Positions 9,672 through 18,212 of a stretch of 64,000 bases of DNA are shown one piece after another. Within the stretch, counting starts at the first letter, position 1. Every line of letters begins with the position of its first letter. Source of the stretch: UBA3069 sp050633465. Lineage in GTDB: Bacteria > Pseudomonadota > Alphaproteobacteria > Rhodobacterales > Rhodobacteraceae. The stretch lies in assembly GCA_050633465.1 (NCBI GenBank), contig JBOEGO010000016.1, forward strand, positions 32,606-96,605, in the 5' to 3' direction. The position numbers were made by a program, and so were the translations under genes. Under the pieces are notes generated by a model. The model was not told the DNA's origin, did no database searches, and worked only from the letters and a program-made list of their open reading frames with translations.

Positions 9672-9748
9672 AAGCCCGCCCAACCCCCTTGCATTCCGCC
9701 CCTAGCTAGCCACAATCACCACGAAACACAATGAAGGGGAGGCGGCCA

Positions 9749-10621
9749 ATGGCCAAAGTTGCATTTCTGGGGCTGGGCGTGATGGGATACCCGATGGCGG
9801 GGCATCTGGCAGCAAAAGGGCATGATGTGACCGTCTATAACCGCACCTTTGCCAAGGCGGAAAAATGGGCCGAACAGCATGGCGGGACAGCGCGCAACAC
9901 GCCGCGTGCGGCGGTCGAGGGGGCGGATTTCGTGATGGCCTGCGTCGGCAATGATGACGATCTGCGCGCCATATGCACCAGCGACGACGGCGCGTTTGCG
10001 GGCATGGCACCGGGCGCAATATTTGTTGATCACACCACGGTTTCATCGGCGGTGACCACCGAAATGCACGGGATCGCCAAGGGAACGGGGCTGGGATTCG
10101 TCGATGCGCCCGTTTCGGGCGGGCAAGCCGGTGCGGAAAATGGCGCGTTATCAATCATGTGCGGCGGCGATCAACCCGATTTTGATGCGGCAGAACCTGT
10201 GATGATGTCATACGCGAAAATTTGCAAACGCATGGGCGACAGCGGCGCGGGGCAGATCACCAAGATGTGCAACCAGATCGCCATCGCCGGATTGGTGCAG
10301 GGCCTGTCGGAATCGCTGCATTTTGCGCAAAAGGCCGGGCTGGACGGCGCCGCCGTGGTCGAGGTGATATCACAGGGCGCCGCCGGATCGTGGCAGATGG
10401 CCAACCGCTACAAAACCATGTTGGCGGATGAATTTGATCACGGGTTTGCGGTGGATTGGATGCGCAAGGATCTGGGGATTTGCCTGTCGACCGGCGATGA
10501 CATTGGCGCATCCTTGCCCGTTACCGCGCTGGTCGACCAGTTTTACAAGGATGTTCAAAAGCTGGGCGGCGGGCGTTGGGATACATCCGCATTGCTGAAA
10601 CGGTTGAACGCGGCAGGATAG
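9749..10621 (+). CDS. 3-Hydroxyisobutyrate dehydrogenase family oxidoreductase
   Basis: A 290-residue NAD(P)-dependent beta-hydroxyacid dehydrogenase. It has the N-terminal Rossmann motif FLGLGVMGYPMAGHLAAKG, the substrate-binding DAPVSGGQAGAENG near 121, and the catalytic-lysine segment GAGQITKMCNQ near 165. Members oxidise 3-hydroxyisobutyrate or tartronate semialdehyde-type substrates, or reduce succinic semialdehyde (glyoxylate reductase type). Which applies here is not certain. GGGGAGG lies about 7 bases before the ATG at 9749, so I prefer this to the ATG at 9731. It stands alone. Confidence 0.88.
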   Translation: MAKVAFLGLGVMGYPMAGHLAAKGHDVTVYNRTFAKAEKWAEQHGGTARNTPRAAVEGADFVMACVGNDDDLRAICTSDDGAFAGMAPGAIFVDHTTVSSAVTTEMHGIAKGTGLGFVDAPVSGGQAGAENGALSIMCGGDQPDFDAAEPVMMSYAKICKRMGDSGAGQITKMCNQIAIAGLVQGLSESLHFAQKAGLDGAAVVEVISQGAAGSWQMANRYKTMLADEFDHGFAVDWMRKDLGICLSTGDDIGASLPVTALVDQFYKDVQKLGGGRWDTSALLKRLNAAG

Positions 10622-10673
10622 TCGCCTTGCGGCTAAATGTTTGGATTTGTGATGAATTTTACACGCTAGCTAC

Positions 10674-10701
10674 GTGATAGTATGGAATACCATACTATCA
10701 C
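10674..10701. repeat. 28-bp hyphenated palindrome
   Basis: GTGATAGTATGG at 10674-10685 and CCATACTATCAC at 10690-10701 are exact inverted copies around AATA. It lies 53 bp after the dehydrogenase stop, between convergent genes. Neither strand has a T run after the stem, so it is not a standard intrinsic terminator. It could be a stable 3-prime hairpin or a protein-binding site. Confidence 0.7.
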
Positions 10702-10781
10702 CACGCCTGGCTTATGTGCATATTCAGCAAAGGATGCGGGGCGGGTGCGCTGTTGCGTCAGCGTGACCGGTTCCCTTTTCC

Positions 10782-10827
10782 ATACGAGTTTCAGGCACCC
10801 TCGGGTGCCACGTGTCGCGCCTCGTAT
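10782..10827. repeat. Nested inverted repeats, possible structured RNA or element remnant
   Basis: An outer pair ATACGAG (10782-10788) and CTCGTAT (10821-10827) encloses a perfect inner hairpin GGCACC-CTCG-GGTGCC (10794-10809). A further pair, CAAACCGC (from 10840) and GCGGTTTG (to 10867), overlaps the end of the SMR gene. No ORF in this gap looks real. The meaning is unknown. Confidence 0.5.
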
Positions 10828-10850
10828 CCACCGAAATTTGCAAACCGCAC

Positions 10851-11183
10851 TTAGTGAGGCGCGGTTTGTGAAAACAGTTGTATCACCAGAATTCCGCCCA
10901 AAATCATCGCGATGCCCAGAATTGCGGGCAGGTCCAGTTTCTGGCCGAACACCAGAAACCCGATGATGGCGATCAACACGATGCCAAGCCCGCTCCATAA
11001 TGCGTAAACCACGCCAACGGGCATGATTTTCAGGGTCATCGACAGCAGATAGAAACTGACAGCATAGGCAAGAACAACCAGAACCGAGGGCCAGAGCCGC
11101 GTGAACTGTTGGCTGGCTTGCAGGGCGGTGGTGCCGATGGTTTCGGCGGCGACGGCCAGAATAAGGATCAGATAGGCGGGCAT
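10851..11183 (-). CDS. SMR family multidrug/cation efflux protein
   Basis: A 110-residue inner-membrane protein with four hydrophobic helices. The conserved membrane glutamate is in the first helix (ILAVAAETIGTTALQAS, Glu14), which binds proton and cationic drug in EmrE-type transporters. The later motif PVGVVYALWSGLGIV is typical of the family. It works as a dimer exchanging protons for drugs, guanidinium or quaternary ammonium ions; the substrate is not determined. It starts 12 bp after the yitT-like gene, so they form an operon. I saw no guanidine riboswitch in the short region before that operon. Confidence 0.92.
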   Translation of the reverse strand: MPAYLILILAVAAETIGTTALQASQQFTRLWPSVLVVLAYAVSFYLLSMTLKIMPVGVVYALWSGLGIVLIAIIGFLVFGQKLDLPAILGIAMILGGILVIQLFSQTAPH

Positions 11184-11195
11184 TTTTGCATTCCC

Positions 11196-11816
11196 TCAGG
11201 TGGCGACATACCAATCGCGCCGATGGTTGATGGCGATAACCAGATTGACCACAAGCGCGCCCAGCATGGAATATAAAACCAGACCCGGCGCAATGACAGT
11301 GAATGCCAGCGCAAACACCCCCGCGTCAAATAACAGCTGTGTCCAACCCGCGCGAAATCCGGTTTTATCCTGCAAATACAGCGCCACAATGCCAACCCCG
11401 CCAAGGCTGGCACCATGGCGGAACAGGGCCAGCAACCCCGCGCCCGTCACCATGCCAAACAACACCGCGCCCGGCACAGGGTGCAGATAATCCAGCCGCA
11501 GATATTGCGGCATATAGATGGTAAACAGCGACAACAGCCCCACCGCAGCAAAGGTTTTCAGCGTGAACTGCCAGCCCATGCGCCGCAATCCCAGCCAGTA
11601 AAACGGCAGGTTGATCACGAAAAACACCGGGCCAAAGCCCCAGCCGGTCATATAGGAAATCAACACTGCCAATCCGGCAGTTTGCCCTGTGACCAGCCCC
11701 AGATGGGTCAGGATCAACACCCCGAATGCCGCCATGGCGCTGCCAAAAAACAGCCCCTGCGCATCGGCAATGGCAGAGTGTTTGTTCATTTGCATTTCAG
11801 TCATTTCTTTGGTCAT
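11196..11816 (-). CDS. YitT family membrane protein
   Basis: A 206-residue protein with about five hydrophobic segments matching the YitT/DUF161 family (FGSAMAAFGVLILTHLGLVT, GQTAGLAVLISYMTGWGFG, GASLGGVGIVALYLQDKTG). The function of the family is not settled. It is the first gene of a two-gene operon with the SMR efflux protein. A 100-bp gap separates it from the end of icd, giving room for a promoter. Two ATGs (codons 1 and 8 or 10) could start it; the first is used. Confidence 0.85.
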   Translation of the reverse strand: MTKEMTEMQMNKHSAIADAQGLFFGSAMAAFGVLILTHLGLVTGQTAGLAVLISYMTGWGFGPVFFVINLPFYWLGLRRMGWQFTLKTFAAVGLLSLFTIYMPQYLRLDYLHPVPGAVLFGMVTGAGLLALFRHGASLGGVGIVALYLQDKTGFRAGWTQLLFDAGVFALAFTVIAPGLVLYSMLGALVVNLVIAINHRRDWYVAT

Positions 11817-11916
11817 GCTGTCAGGCTAGGCGCGGGCACCTTTGCCCGCAAGCGGGATCAAACGGGCAGGGGGTGTGACCCGCAGTCAACCGCCCCTGCG
11901 CCGTTCACGATGCCGG

Positions 11917-13128
11917 TTATGCCAGCGCCTGACCCAGCCGTTCATCGACCTTTTCAAGGAAACCCATCGTGGTCAGCCAGCCCTGATCCGGCCCGACCAG
12001 CAGCGCCAGATCCTTGGTCATGAAACCGGCCTCGACTGTTTCGACCACCACGCGGTCCAGCGTTTCGGCAAATGTCATCAGCGCCGCGTTGTCATCCAGC
12101 GTCGCGCGGTGTTTCAACCCGCCGGTCCAGGCATAGATGGATGCGATGGAGTTGGTCGATGTCGCCTCGCCTTTTTGGTGCTGGCGATAGTGGCGGGTGA
12201 CGGTGCCATGGGCGGCTTCGGCTTCGACGATCTTGCCATCGGGGGTCATCAGTTTCGATGTCATCAAACCCAGTGACCCGAACCCCTGCGCCACGGTATC
12301 CGATTGCACATCGCCGTCGTAATTCTTGCAGGCCCAGACGAATTTGCCGTTCCATTTCATGCAGCAGGCGACCATATCGTCGATCAGGCGGTGTTCATAC
12401 CAGATGCCTGCTTCTTTGAATTTTGCTTCGAATTCTTCTTCATAGACCTGTTGGAACAGGTCCTTGAACCGGCCGTCATAGGCCTTGAGAATGGTGTTTT
12501 TGGTCGACAGATAGACCGGCCAGCCAAGGTTCAAACCATAGTTCAGCGATGCGCGGGCGAAATCCAGGATCGATTCATCCAGATTATACATGCCCATGTA
12601 AACGCCTGCCGATGGCGCGTCGTATACCTCGCGTTCGATCACGGTGCCGTCTTCGCCCTCATACTTCATTGTCAGTTTGCCGGCGCCGGGGAAATGGAAA
12701 TCGGACGCTTTGTATTGATCGCCAAAGGCATGGCGCCCGACCACAATCGGCGCGGTCCAACCGGGCACAAGCCGTGGCACGTTGCGGCAAATGATCGGTT
12801 CGCGAAACACCACCCCGCCCAGAATGTTGCGGATCGTGCCATTGGGTGATTTCCACATCTTTTTCAGGCCGAATTCTTCGACGCGTGCCTCGTCCGGGGT
12901 GATGGTGGCGCATTTCACCGCCACGCCCACCTCTTTGGTTTTCAGGGCGGCGTCGATGGTGATCTGGTCATCGGTGCGGTCGCGTTCCTCGATCCCCAGA
13001 TCGTAATACAGCAGGTCGATATCCAGATAGGGCAGAATCAGTTTTTGCTTGATGAAATCCCAGATGATCCGGGTCATTTCATCGCCATCCATTTCGACGA
13101 TTGGGTTTTCTACCTTGATCTTGGACAT
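11917..13128 (-). CDS. icd: NADP-dependent isocitrate dehydrogenase
   Basis: A 403-residue TCA-cycle enzyme converting isocitrate to 2-oxoglutarate with NADP. It belongs to the subfamily shared with eukaryotic cytosolic IDH, as seen from KVENPIVEMDGDEMTRIIW at the N-terminus, the substrate-binding SPNGTIRNILGG near 95, and EAAHGTVTRHYR near 305. It has the usual length for this subfamily and stands alone, with a 159-bp upstream gap containing repeated GGTATAC-like half sites. Confidence 0.96.
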   Translation of the reverse strand: MSKIKVENPIVEMDGDEMTRIIWDFIKQKLILPYLDIDLLYYDLGIEERDRTDDQITIDAALKTKEVGVAVKCATITPDEARVEEFGLKKMWKSPNGTIRNILGGVVFREPIICRNVPRLVPGWTAPIVVGRHAFGDQYKASDFHFPGAGKLTMKYEGEDGTVIEREVYDAPSAGVYMGMYNLDESILDFARASLNYGLNLGWPVYLSTKNTILKAYDGRFKDLFQQVYEEEFEAKFKEAGIWYEHRLIDDMVACCMKWNGKFVWACKNYDGDVQSDTVAQGFGSLGLMTSKLMTPDGKIVEAEAAHGTVTRHYRQHQKGEATSTNSIASIYAWTGGLKHRATLDDNAALMTFAETLDRVVVETVEAGFMTKDLALLVGPDQGWLTTMGFLEKVDERLGQALA

Positions 13129-13287
13129 CTGCGGCCCCTTTCTGGTTGGCGTTTTGGCACTGGTATACGGGTATTCTGTGTGGGTCTTATCCTAAAGAGG
13201 TAAACGAAAATAGACGGTATGCGGATGTATACCATAATAAAAACCCCAAAACCCGAAATCGCACAAATGACAGGCTGAACCGGGGCT

Positions 13288-14481
13288 TTATTCGACGCGC
13301 CGCAACCGCAGCAGCAACAGCCACGCCATAGCCGAGGCAACCCCAACCCCGATACTGAGCGGCAGCGGCGTGCCATTGAACGCCAACCCGATCGGCACCG
13401 CCATCAGGGCGCCGCCAAGCGTAGAAACAGAGCCAACCACGCTGGCCGCCATGCCCGCAATATGGCCCATTGGCTCCATCGCGATTGCGTTCAGATTGCC
13501 GATGGTCAGGCCGGTTTGCAAAAACAGGGTGCATTGCCAGATGATATAGACATGAAACATCGCGTCCCCGCGCAGGCCGGACAACCAGATCACCGACATC
13601 ACACTGGCAAAAACGACCTGCAAGCCAAAGGCAAGCGTCGCCAGCCGCCGCATCCCGATCCGCATCACCAGGGATGCGTTGATCACACTAGAGGCCGCCC
13701 CGACCAGCGCCATGCCCGCAAACCAAAGGGGGAATTCGTCGCCCCGGCCAAAAACAACATCAAAAACAGGCTGCACCAGACTGATTGCAATGAATAATAC
13801 CGCATAGCACGCCATCTGCGCCAGTATCGACAGGCGCACCGCAGGGTGGCGCAACATCTGCATCAGACCGTCAATCATCACCGGCAGACGCACAGGGCGG
13901 CGCGCGGATCTATCCAGCGTTTCAGGCAGGCGGAATGAAATCCATATCGCGGCAATCAATGCGAAAATCACAAAGGCCGCGAATATTCCACGCCAGCCCG
14001 CGATGGTCATGATTCCCTGACCCAACAGCGGTGCCGCAGCAGGCACCAGCATAAACACCAGCATGATAAAGCTGACAATCCGCGCCATATCGCGCCCCGA
14101 ATAGAGGTCGCGCACAATGGCCATCGCCACCACACGCGGGCCAGATCCGCCGACACCCTGAATAAACCGTGCCAGCAGCATCAGTTCCAGACTGGGGGCA
14201 GCCCATGCCAGCGCAGCACCCAGAATATACAGCGCCGTCCCGATCAGGATCACGGGTTTGCGCCCGAATGCGTCTGAAATTGATCCGGTGAAAAATGTGG
14301 CGATCCCCATGCCCATGACAAAAGACATGATAATCAACTGCGCCCGGTTGGGTGAATCGGGGCTGAGTTCCGCGCCAATACGGGGCAGGGCGGGCAACAT
14401 CGAATCAATGGAAAAGGCGATGACGGCAAACAATATGGCCATCATTGCAATAAATTCTGATCTGGAAAGTCGGTCTGTCAC
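13288..14481 (-). CDS. MFS drug exporter, Bcr/CflA type
   Basis: A 397-residue transporter with about twelve hydrophobic segments. The region SIDSMLPALPRIGAEL resembles the first helix of Bcr/CflA drug exporters, and GRKPVILIG is the loop 2-3 motif of the major facilitator family. RFIQGVGGSGPRVVAMAIV matches the fifth-helix drug/proton antiporter motif. I chose the GTG at 14481, preceded at 9 bases by GAAGGG; a second GTG seven codons upstream is possible. It would export small toxic compounds or metabolites in exchange for protons; the substrate is unknown. Confidence 0.88.
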   Translation of the reverse strand: MTDRLSRSEFIAMMAILFAVIAFSIDSMLPALPRIGAELSPDSPNRAQLIIMSFVMGMGIATFFTGSISDAFGRKPVILIGTALYILGAALAWAAPSLELMLLARFIQGVGGSGPRVVAMAIVRDLYSGRDMARIVSFIMLVFMLVPAAAPLLGQGIMTIAGWRGIFAAFVIFALIAAIWISFRLPETLDRSARRPVRLPVMIDGLMQMLRHPAVRLSILAQMACYAVLFIAISLVQPVFDVVFGRGDEFPLWFAGMALVGAASSVINASLVMRIGMRRLATLAFGLQVVFASVMSVIWLSGLRGDAMFHVYIIWQCTLFLQTGLTIGNLNAIAMEPMGHIAGMAASVVGSVSTLGGALMAVPIGLAFNGTPLPLSIGVGVASAMAWLLLLRLRRVE

Positions 14482-14566
14482 GTTTAAATACCCTTCGCGC
14501 ACCTGACGGCTCTACCATGTGGCGAAACATGCCGCCAGCCCGCGAGGGGATTTCCCAAAGGTCAGG

Positions 14567-14580
14567 TTACGTTAACGTGA
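14567..14580. promoter_or_regulatory. TTACGTTAACGTGA palindrome upstream of the MFS gene
   Basis: The core ACGTTAACGT is a perfect 10-bp palindrome lying 86 bp before the MFS start. It resembles the ACGT-n-ACGT operators of MerR-family regulators such as LiuR. No such regulator gene is in the window, so this is only a candidate operator. Confidence 0.3.
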
Positions 14581-14603
14581 AGTCCTGTCGGCGACAGCAA
14601 ATG

Positions 14604-15056
14604 CTAGCTGTTTTTGTCATCCACCGTCACATTCTGGGGCTGCGGCGCGTCATCCTCGTTTGCGGGGCGATCTTCGTCAAAAGCATGATCCTCGCGGTGG
14701 TCATGGCCGTGTCGCAGCCGCGCAATCAACCATTCGGTGTGCTCCTCGCGTTTGCGCACCGCAAAAGAGCCGAATTGCTGGATCGCCACCGCGAAAATGC
14801 CCAAACCGATAAAGATGAATATCGTGGTGCCGATTTTCCCCGCCGCCGTCACGGGCACGAATGACCCGTAACCAACGGTCGACAGGGTCACCACGGTGAA
14901 AAAATAGCTGTCCAGCCAGCTCCAGCCCTCGATGTGATGGAAAAACACCGTGCCGCTGGCGATGATCAACAGCACCATGGCCAACAGGGTCAGGGCTTTG
15001 AATCCTCGCATTACGAGCAGCAGATAGGGGCGGTGGAATGGATCATTCTGCGGCAT
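14604..15056 (-). CDS. Two-helix potassium channel
   Basis: A 150-residue membrane protein with two hydrophobic segments (about 20-43 and 75-98) around a pore loop carrying the selectivity filter TLSTVGYGSFVP, the potassium signature TVGYG. It should form a tetrameric channel. The cytoplasmic tail is unusual: it begins RHGHDHREDHAF and continues rich in His, Asp and Glu, with no recognisable RCK domain. Its start overlaps the end of the DsbA-family gene by 14 bp, implying cotranscription. Gating is unknown; metal or pH sensing by the tail is a guess. Confidence 0.88.
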   Translation of the reverse strand: MPQNDPFHRPYLLLVMRGFKALTLLAMVLLIIASGTVFFHHIEGWSWLDSYFFTVVTLSTVGYGSFVPVTAAGKIGTTIFIFIGLGIFAVAIQQFGSFAVRKREEHTEWLIARLRHGHDHREDHAFDEDRPANEDDAPQPQNVTVDDKNS

Positions 15057-15699
15057 CCTCGCCGCGTTCCATGATCTCGTCTATCACCTTTAGCCATGTT
15101 TCGACCGGCTGTGCCCCCGGAACGGCGTGTTGGCCGGCGACGATAAATGTGGGGACGGAATTGACACCCATCTGGCGCGCTGCCGTGTCGCGGTCGCTGA
15201 TTTCCTGAACATCGGCATCCGATTGCAGCAGGCGTTGGATCAATGCGGCATCCATGCCGCAACTGTCGGCGATATCGGCCAGAACTTCGGTGTCGCCAAT
15301 ATTGCGGCCTTCTTGGAAATAGGCCTTGAACAGGGCGCTGACCACGGCAGTCTGGCAGCCTTCCAGTTTGCCCCAATGGATTAAACGATGCGCGTTCATT
15401 GTATTAGGAGTGCGCTGTATCGCATTGAAATCAATGTTTAAACCTGCGTCCTCTGCGGTTTGGACCACAGGGGCATAGGCCTTGATCGCGCCCTCTTTTC
15501 CGCCGAATTTCAGCTCTAGATATTCGCGCCGGTCCATGCCTTGTGGCGGGAAATCCGGGTTCAATTGAAACGGATGCCATTCAATCACAAACGGATGGTT
15601 CGGGCGCTGTTGCAACGCCTGATCCAGCCGCGCCTTGCCAATAAAACACCAAGGGCAGATCGGATCGGACAGGATATCAAGTTTGACGAGCGTGGACAT
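15043..15699 (-). CDS. DsbA family (FrnE-like) thiol oxidoreductase
   Basis: A 218-residue cytoplasmic thioredoxin-fold protein with an inserted helical domain. The active site is CPWC in LDILSDPICPWCFIGKARL near residue 15, followed by family segments such as NTMNAHRLIHWG and the cis-Pro loop GVNSVPTFIV near 170. It matches the FrnE/2-hydroxychromene-2-carboxylate isomerase-like branch, thought to handle disulfides under oxidative stress. GGAGG lies 7 bases before the ATG at 15699. No signal peptide is visible. The potassium channel gene overlaps its 3-prime end. Confidence 0.9.
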   Translation of the reverse strand: MSTLVKLDILSDPICPWCFIGKARLDQALQQRPNHPFVIEWHPFQLNPDFPPQGMDRREYLELKFGGKEGAIKAYAPVVQTAEDAGLNIDFNAIQRTPNTMNAHRLIHWGKLEGCQTAVVSALFKAYFQEGRNIGDTEVLADIADSCGMDAALIQRLLQSDADVQEISDRDTAARQMGVNSVPTFIVAGQHAVPGAQPVETWLKVIDEIMERGEDAAE

Positions 15700-15762
15700 A
15701 TAGGCGCCTCCGGGCATTGCTGCGATCCCTTTTAGCAGCTTGGCGGCGCAGGTGCGAGGGGG

Positions 15763-17283
15763 CTATGGTTTGAACAGCGGTTTCAATGCTTTGCGCGACA
15801 GTTTGCCGTTCGGGTTGGTGGGCAGGCTGTCCAGCCGGACCCAGGCGCGCGGTTGTTTATAGCGCGCCAGACGGTCGGCGGCCCATGCATTCAGGGCATC
15901 TGCATTCAATTCATGCTCTGCGACATAAAAGGCCACGACGATGCGCACATCGGTTTTTATTTCAATATCGGTGCAGCCGATGTCAACAATATCAGGGTGT
16001 TGGATCAGCGCGGCTTCGACTTCGAGCGGGGACACGCGATAGCCGCCTGCGTTCATCATATCGTCACCGCGCCCGGCGTAGTGGATTTGGAAATCCTCCT
16101 CCATCACGCCATGGTCGCCAGTGATGAACCAATCCCCGATAAACCGCGCACGGGTTTCGGTTTCCGCCCCGAAATAGCCCAGCATCAGGCCCGGGTCGCT
16201 GTTATGGATGGCGATTTCGCCCTCGGTTCCGATTTCGGCGGGTTGGCCGGTGTTGGCGTCCAGAATGGCAACGCGCCGCCCGTCCTGCGGTTTGCCCAGA
16301 CAACCGGCGCGGGCGGGAACCGTTGGATTGCCGGAAATAAAGGTCGAACATTCCGACATGCCGTAGGCTTCGAAAATCTTGGTGCCGGTGGCGGTGTTCC
16401 AATCGTGGCGAATGGTTTCCGACAGCTTTTCGCCCGCTGCGAACCCGTGCCGCAGATCGGGCAGGTCCATATTCATGTGATGGCTTAACATCTTGCGATA
16501 AACCCCCGGTGCAGCAGCAAAAAGAGTGGCGCGGTGTTGGGCCAGAAGCGCGGGAATCTCTTCGGTTTTTACCCCTGCTTCGGGGATCAGCGCAGTGGCC
16601 CCAACCGACCAGGGGTCCATCAATCCGGTGCCAAGCGTAAAGGTCCAGTTGAACGCCCCCGCATGTAGCAAGCGGTCATTTTCATGCAGGCCATACCAGC
16701 CCTCGTGCATCATGCGTCGCGCCCAGATCGCGCGATGCGCGTGCATCACCGCACGCGGATTGCCCGAGGTGCCAGAGGTATAGATGATATAGGCCATCCG
16801 ATCCGGATCGCCCATGGCGTAATCGCAGGGTGGCAGATCGCGCATCGCACCCAGTTGCAGGGTGTCAATCACCGGCAATCCGGTATCATCGGGGCAGGCC
16901 ACCCGTGCATCGCGCAGAATACCCGCCGGTGACAGCTGCGCCACCATTTTGGCGACTTCGCCCGCCGTTAGCATAGAAGACGTGGGTACAGGCACCATTC
17001 CGGCGGCAATAGCGCCCAGATAGGCCAGCGGGAATTCCACATCATTGTCCAGCCGCATCAACAGGATATCACCCGCTTTGAACCCTGATTCCAGCAATCC
17101 GGCGCCAGTGCCGCGCACGGCCCGTTCCAATGCGGCATAGGTCCAGTCGGTGCTGTTTTGATGCCCCAGAACCGACAGCGCCACCTTGTCAGGCAGGCGT
17201 GTGGCATGGGCCAATACATGAGCGGCCAGATTGAACGGTGCGGGGCAGGGCGCGGGGGCGCCAGAATCGGAAATACTTAGCAT
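15763..17283 (-). CDS. AMP-forming acyl-CoA synthetase
   Basis: A 506-residue member of the ANL superfamily that activates a carboxylate with ATP and CoA. The P-loop is MAYIIYTSGTSGNPRAV near 168. Later signatures are EAYGMSECSTF near 300, the hinge aspartate region ITGDHGVMEED near 385, and the C-terminal lysine PTNPNGKLSRKAL near 495. The closest functional groups are benzoate-CoA and medium-chain acid ligases; the substrate is uncertain. A cupin-containing XRE regulator is divergent 65 bp away, which suggests local control, as for many aromatic-acid genes. Confidence 0.88.
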   Translation of the reverse strand: MLSISDSGAPAPCPAPFNLAAHVLAHATRLPDKVALSVLGHQNSTDWTYAALERAVRGTGAGLLESGFKAGDILLMRLDNDVEFPLAYLGAIAAGMVPVPTSSMLTAGEVAKMVAQLSPAGILRDARVACPDDTGLPVIDTLQLGAMRDLPPCDYAMGDPDRMAYIIYTSGTSGNPRAVMHAHRAIWARRMMHEGWYGLHENDRLLHAGAFNWTFTLGTGLMDPWSVGATALIPEAGVKTEEIPALLAQHRATLFAAAPGVYRKMLSHHMNMDLPDLRHGFAAGEKLSETIRHDWNTATGTKIFEAYGMSECSTFISGNPTVPARAGCLGKPQDGRRVAILDANTGQPAEIGTEGEIAIHNSDPGLMLGYFGAETETRARFIGDWFITGDHGVMEEDFQIHYAGRGDDMMNAGGYRVSPLEVEAALIQHPDIVDIGCTDIEIKTDVRIVVAFYVAEHELNADALNAWAADRLARYKQPRAWVRLDSLPTNPNGKLSRKALKPLFKP

Positions 17284-17348
17284 GCGACCTTTTTATGCAG
17301 CCGCCATGACAGTTGCAAGCGCCTGTCCCGCCACATAATCTGTTTCCC

Positions 17349-17999
17349 ATGACACAGCCAGATCCCAATGCTCAAACTGACCCGCGAAACCTGATCCGCC
17401 TTGCCCGTGAAACCGGCGATGGCACTCAGGCAGAGCCGCTGAACCTTGGCACCCGCGTACGTGAGTTGCGCAAGGCGCGGGCGTGGACATTGGAACAGGC
17501 CGCGACGCAGGCGGGGCTGGCCCGTTCCACCCTGTCAAAGATTGAAAACGGCCAGATGTCACCGACATATGAGGCGTTGAAAAAACTGGCATCGGGATTG
17601 GGGATATCGGTGCCACAGCTGTTCACCCCGCCGCGCAAGGAACAGGTGACGGGGCGGCGTGTGGTGACGCCATCGGGCAGTGGCATGGCTCATGCCACCG
17701 CAACCTATGAGCATGAATTGCTGGCCGAAGGCCTGACGCAGAAACAAATGCTGCCTTACCGTGCCCGCATCCGCGCCCGCCGGATGGAGGATTTCGACGG
17801 TTGGGTGCGCCATGACGGAGAAGAGTTTCTATACGTGCTGACCGGGGGCGTGATCCTGTTCACCGAATTCTATGAACCGGTGACATTGAAACGCGGTGAC
17901 AGCGCCTATTACGACGCCTCGATGGGGCATAATCTGGTGTCCAGCAGCGAAGAGGATGCGACCGTGTTATGGGTCACATCCCTGATGCCCGCGCCCTGA
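17349..17999 (+). CDS. XRE family regulator with cupin domain
   Basis: A 216-residue regulator. A helix-turn-helix of the XRE type lies at about 35-90 (LEQAATQAGLARSTLSKIEN), and a cupin_2 small-molecule-binding domain at about 125-210 (EEFLYVLTGGVILF, LKRGDSAYYDASMGHNL). Such proteins sense a small metabolite and usually control an adjacent gene; the divergent acyl-CoA synthetase is the obvious candidate. The ATG at 17349 is chosen on family length; it lacks a strong ribosome binding site, and an ATG at 17313 is in frame. Confidence 0.9.
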   Translation: MTQPDPNAQTDPRNLIRLARETGDGTQAEPLNLGTRVRELRKARAWTLEQAATQAGLARSTLSKIENGQMSPTYEALKKLASGLGISVPQLFTPPRKEQVTGRRVVTPSGSGMAHATATYEHELLAEGLTQKQMLPYRARIRARRMEDFDGWVRHDGEEFLYVLTGGVILFTEFYEPVTLKRGDSAYYDASMGHNLVSSSEEDATVLWVTSLMPAP

Positions 18000-18004
18000 A
18001 ACCT

Positions 18005-18054
18005 GTTGGCCGGTGTGGTTGGCCGGTGAGGTTGGCCTGTGGTTGGCTGTGGTT
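18005..18054. repeat. Short degenerate tandem repeat
   Basis: Four decaying copies of GTTGGCCGGTGTG follow one another (18005, 18018, 18031 and 18042), filling the gap between the convergent XRE and entericidin genes. It is low-complexity DNA with no coding sense. Confidence 0.7.
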
Positions 18055-18175
18055 ACAGCCAGCCGCGCACGGTGCGTGATCCGGCGCTGATGTCCTGCCC
18101 GACGCCTTCGATCGTGCCGCAGCCGGCAAGGGCAGTAAGCCCCGCAATCAGGGCGAATATTGCCAGTTTTTTCAT
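18053..18175 (-). CDS. Entericidin family small lipoprotein
   Basis: A 40-residue protein, MKKLAIFALIAGLTALAGCG then about 20 polar residues. The signal peptide ends in a lipobox LAGC. The mature sequence contains GTIEGVGQDISAG, the signature of entericidin A/B lipoproteins. AAGGAGA lies 6 bases before the ATG at 18175, which decides this start over the longer frame. Entericidins are small bacteriolytic or stress lipoproteins of unclear role in alphaproteobacteria. It lies 37 bp downstream of the YejA-like gene and may share its transcript. Confidence 0.85.
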   Translation of the reverse strand: MKKLAIFALIAGLTALAGCGTIEGVGQDISAGSRTVRGWL

Positions 18176-18212
18176 GCCTGCTCTCCTTGGTTGTCCGCAT
18201 TTTGCACGCGGT

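Noticed and set aside
11817..11916. Guanidine (ykkC-type) riboswitch before the YitT-SMR operon
   Set aside because: The 100-bp region shows none of the conserved ykkC sequence or structure that I could recognise.
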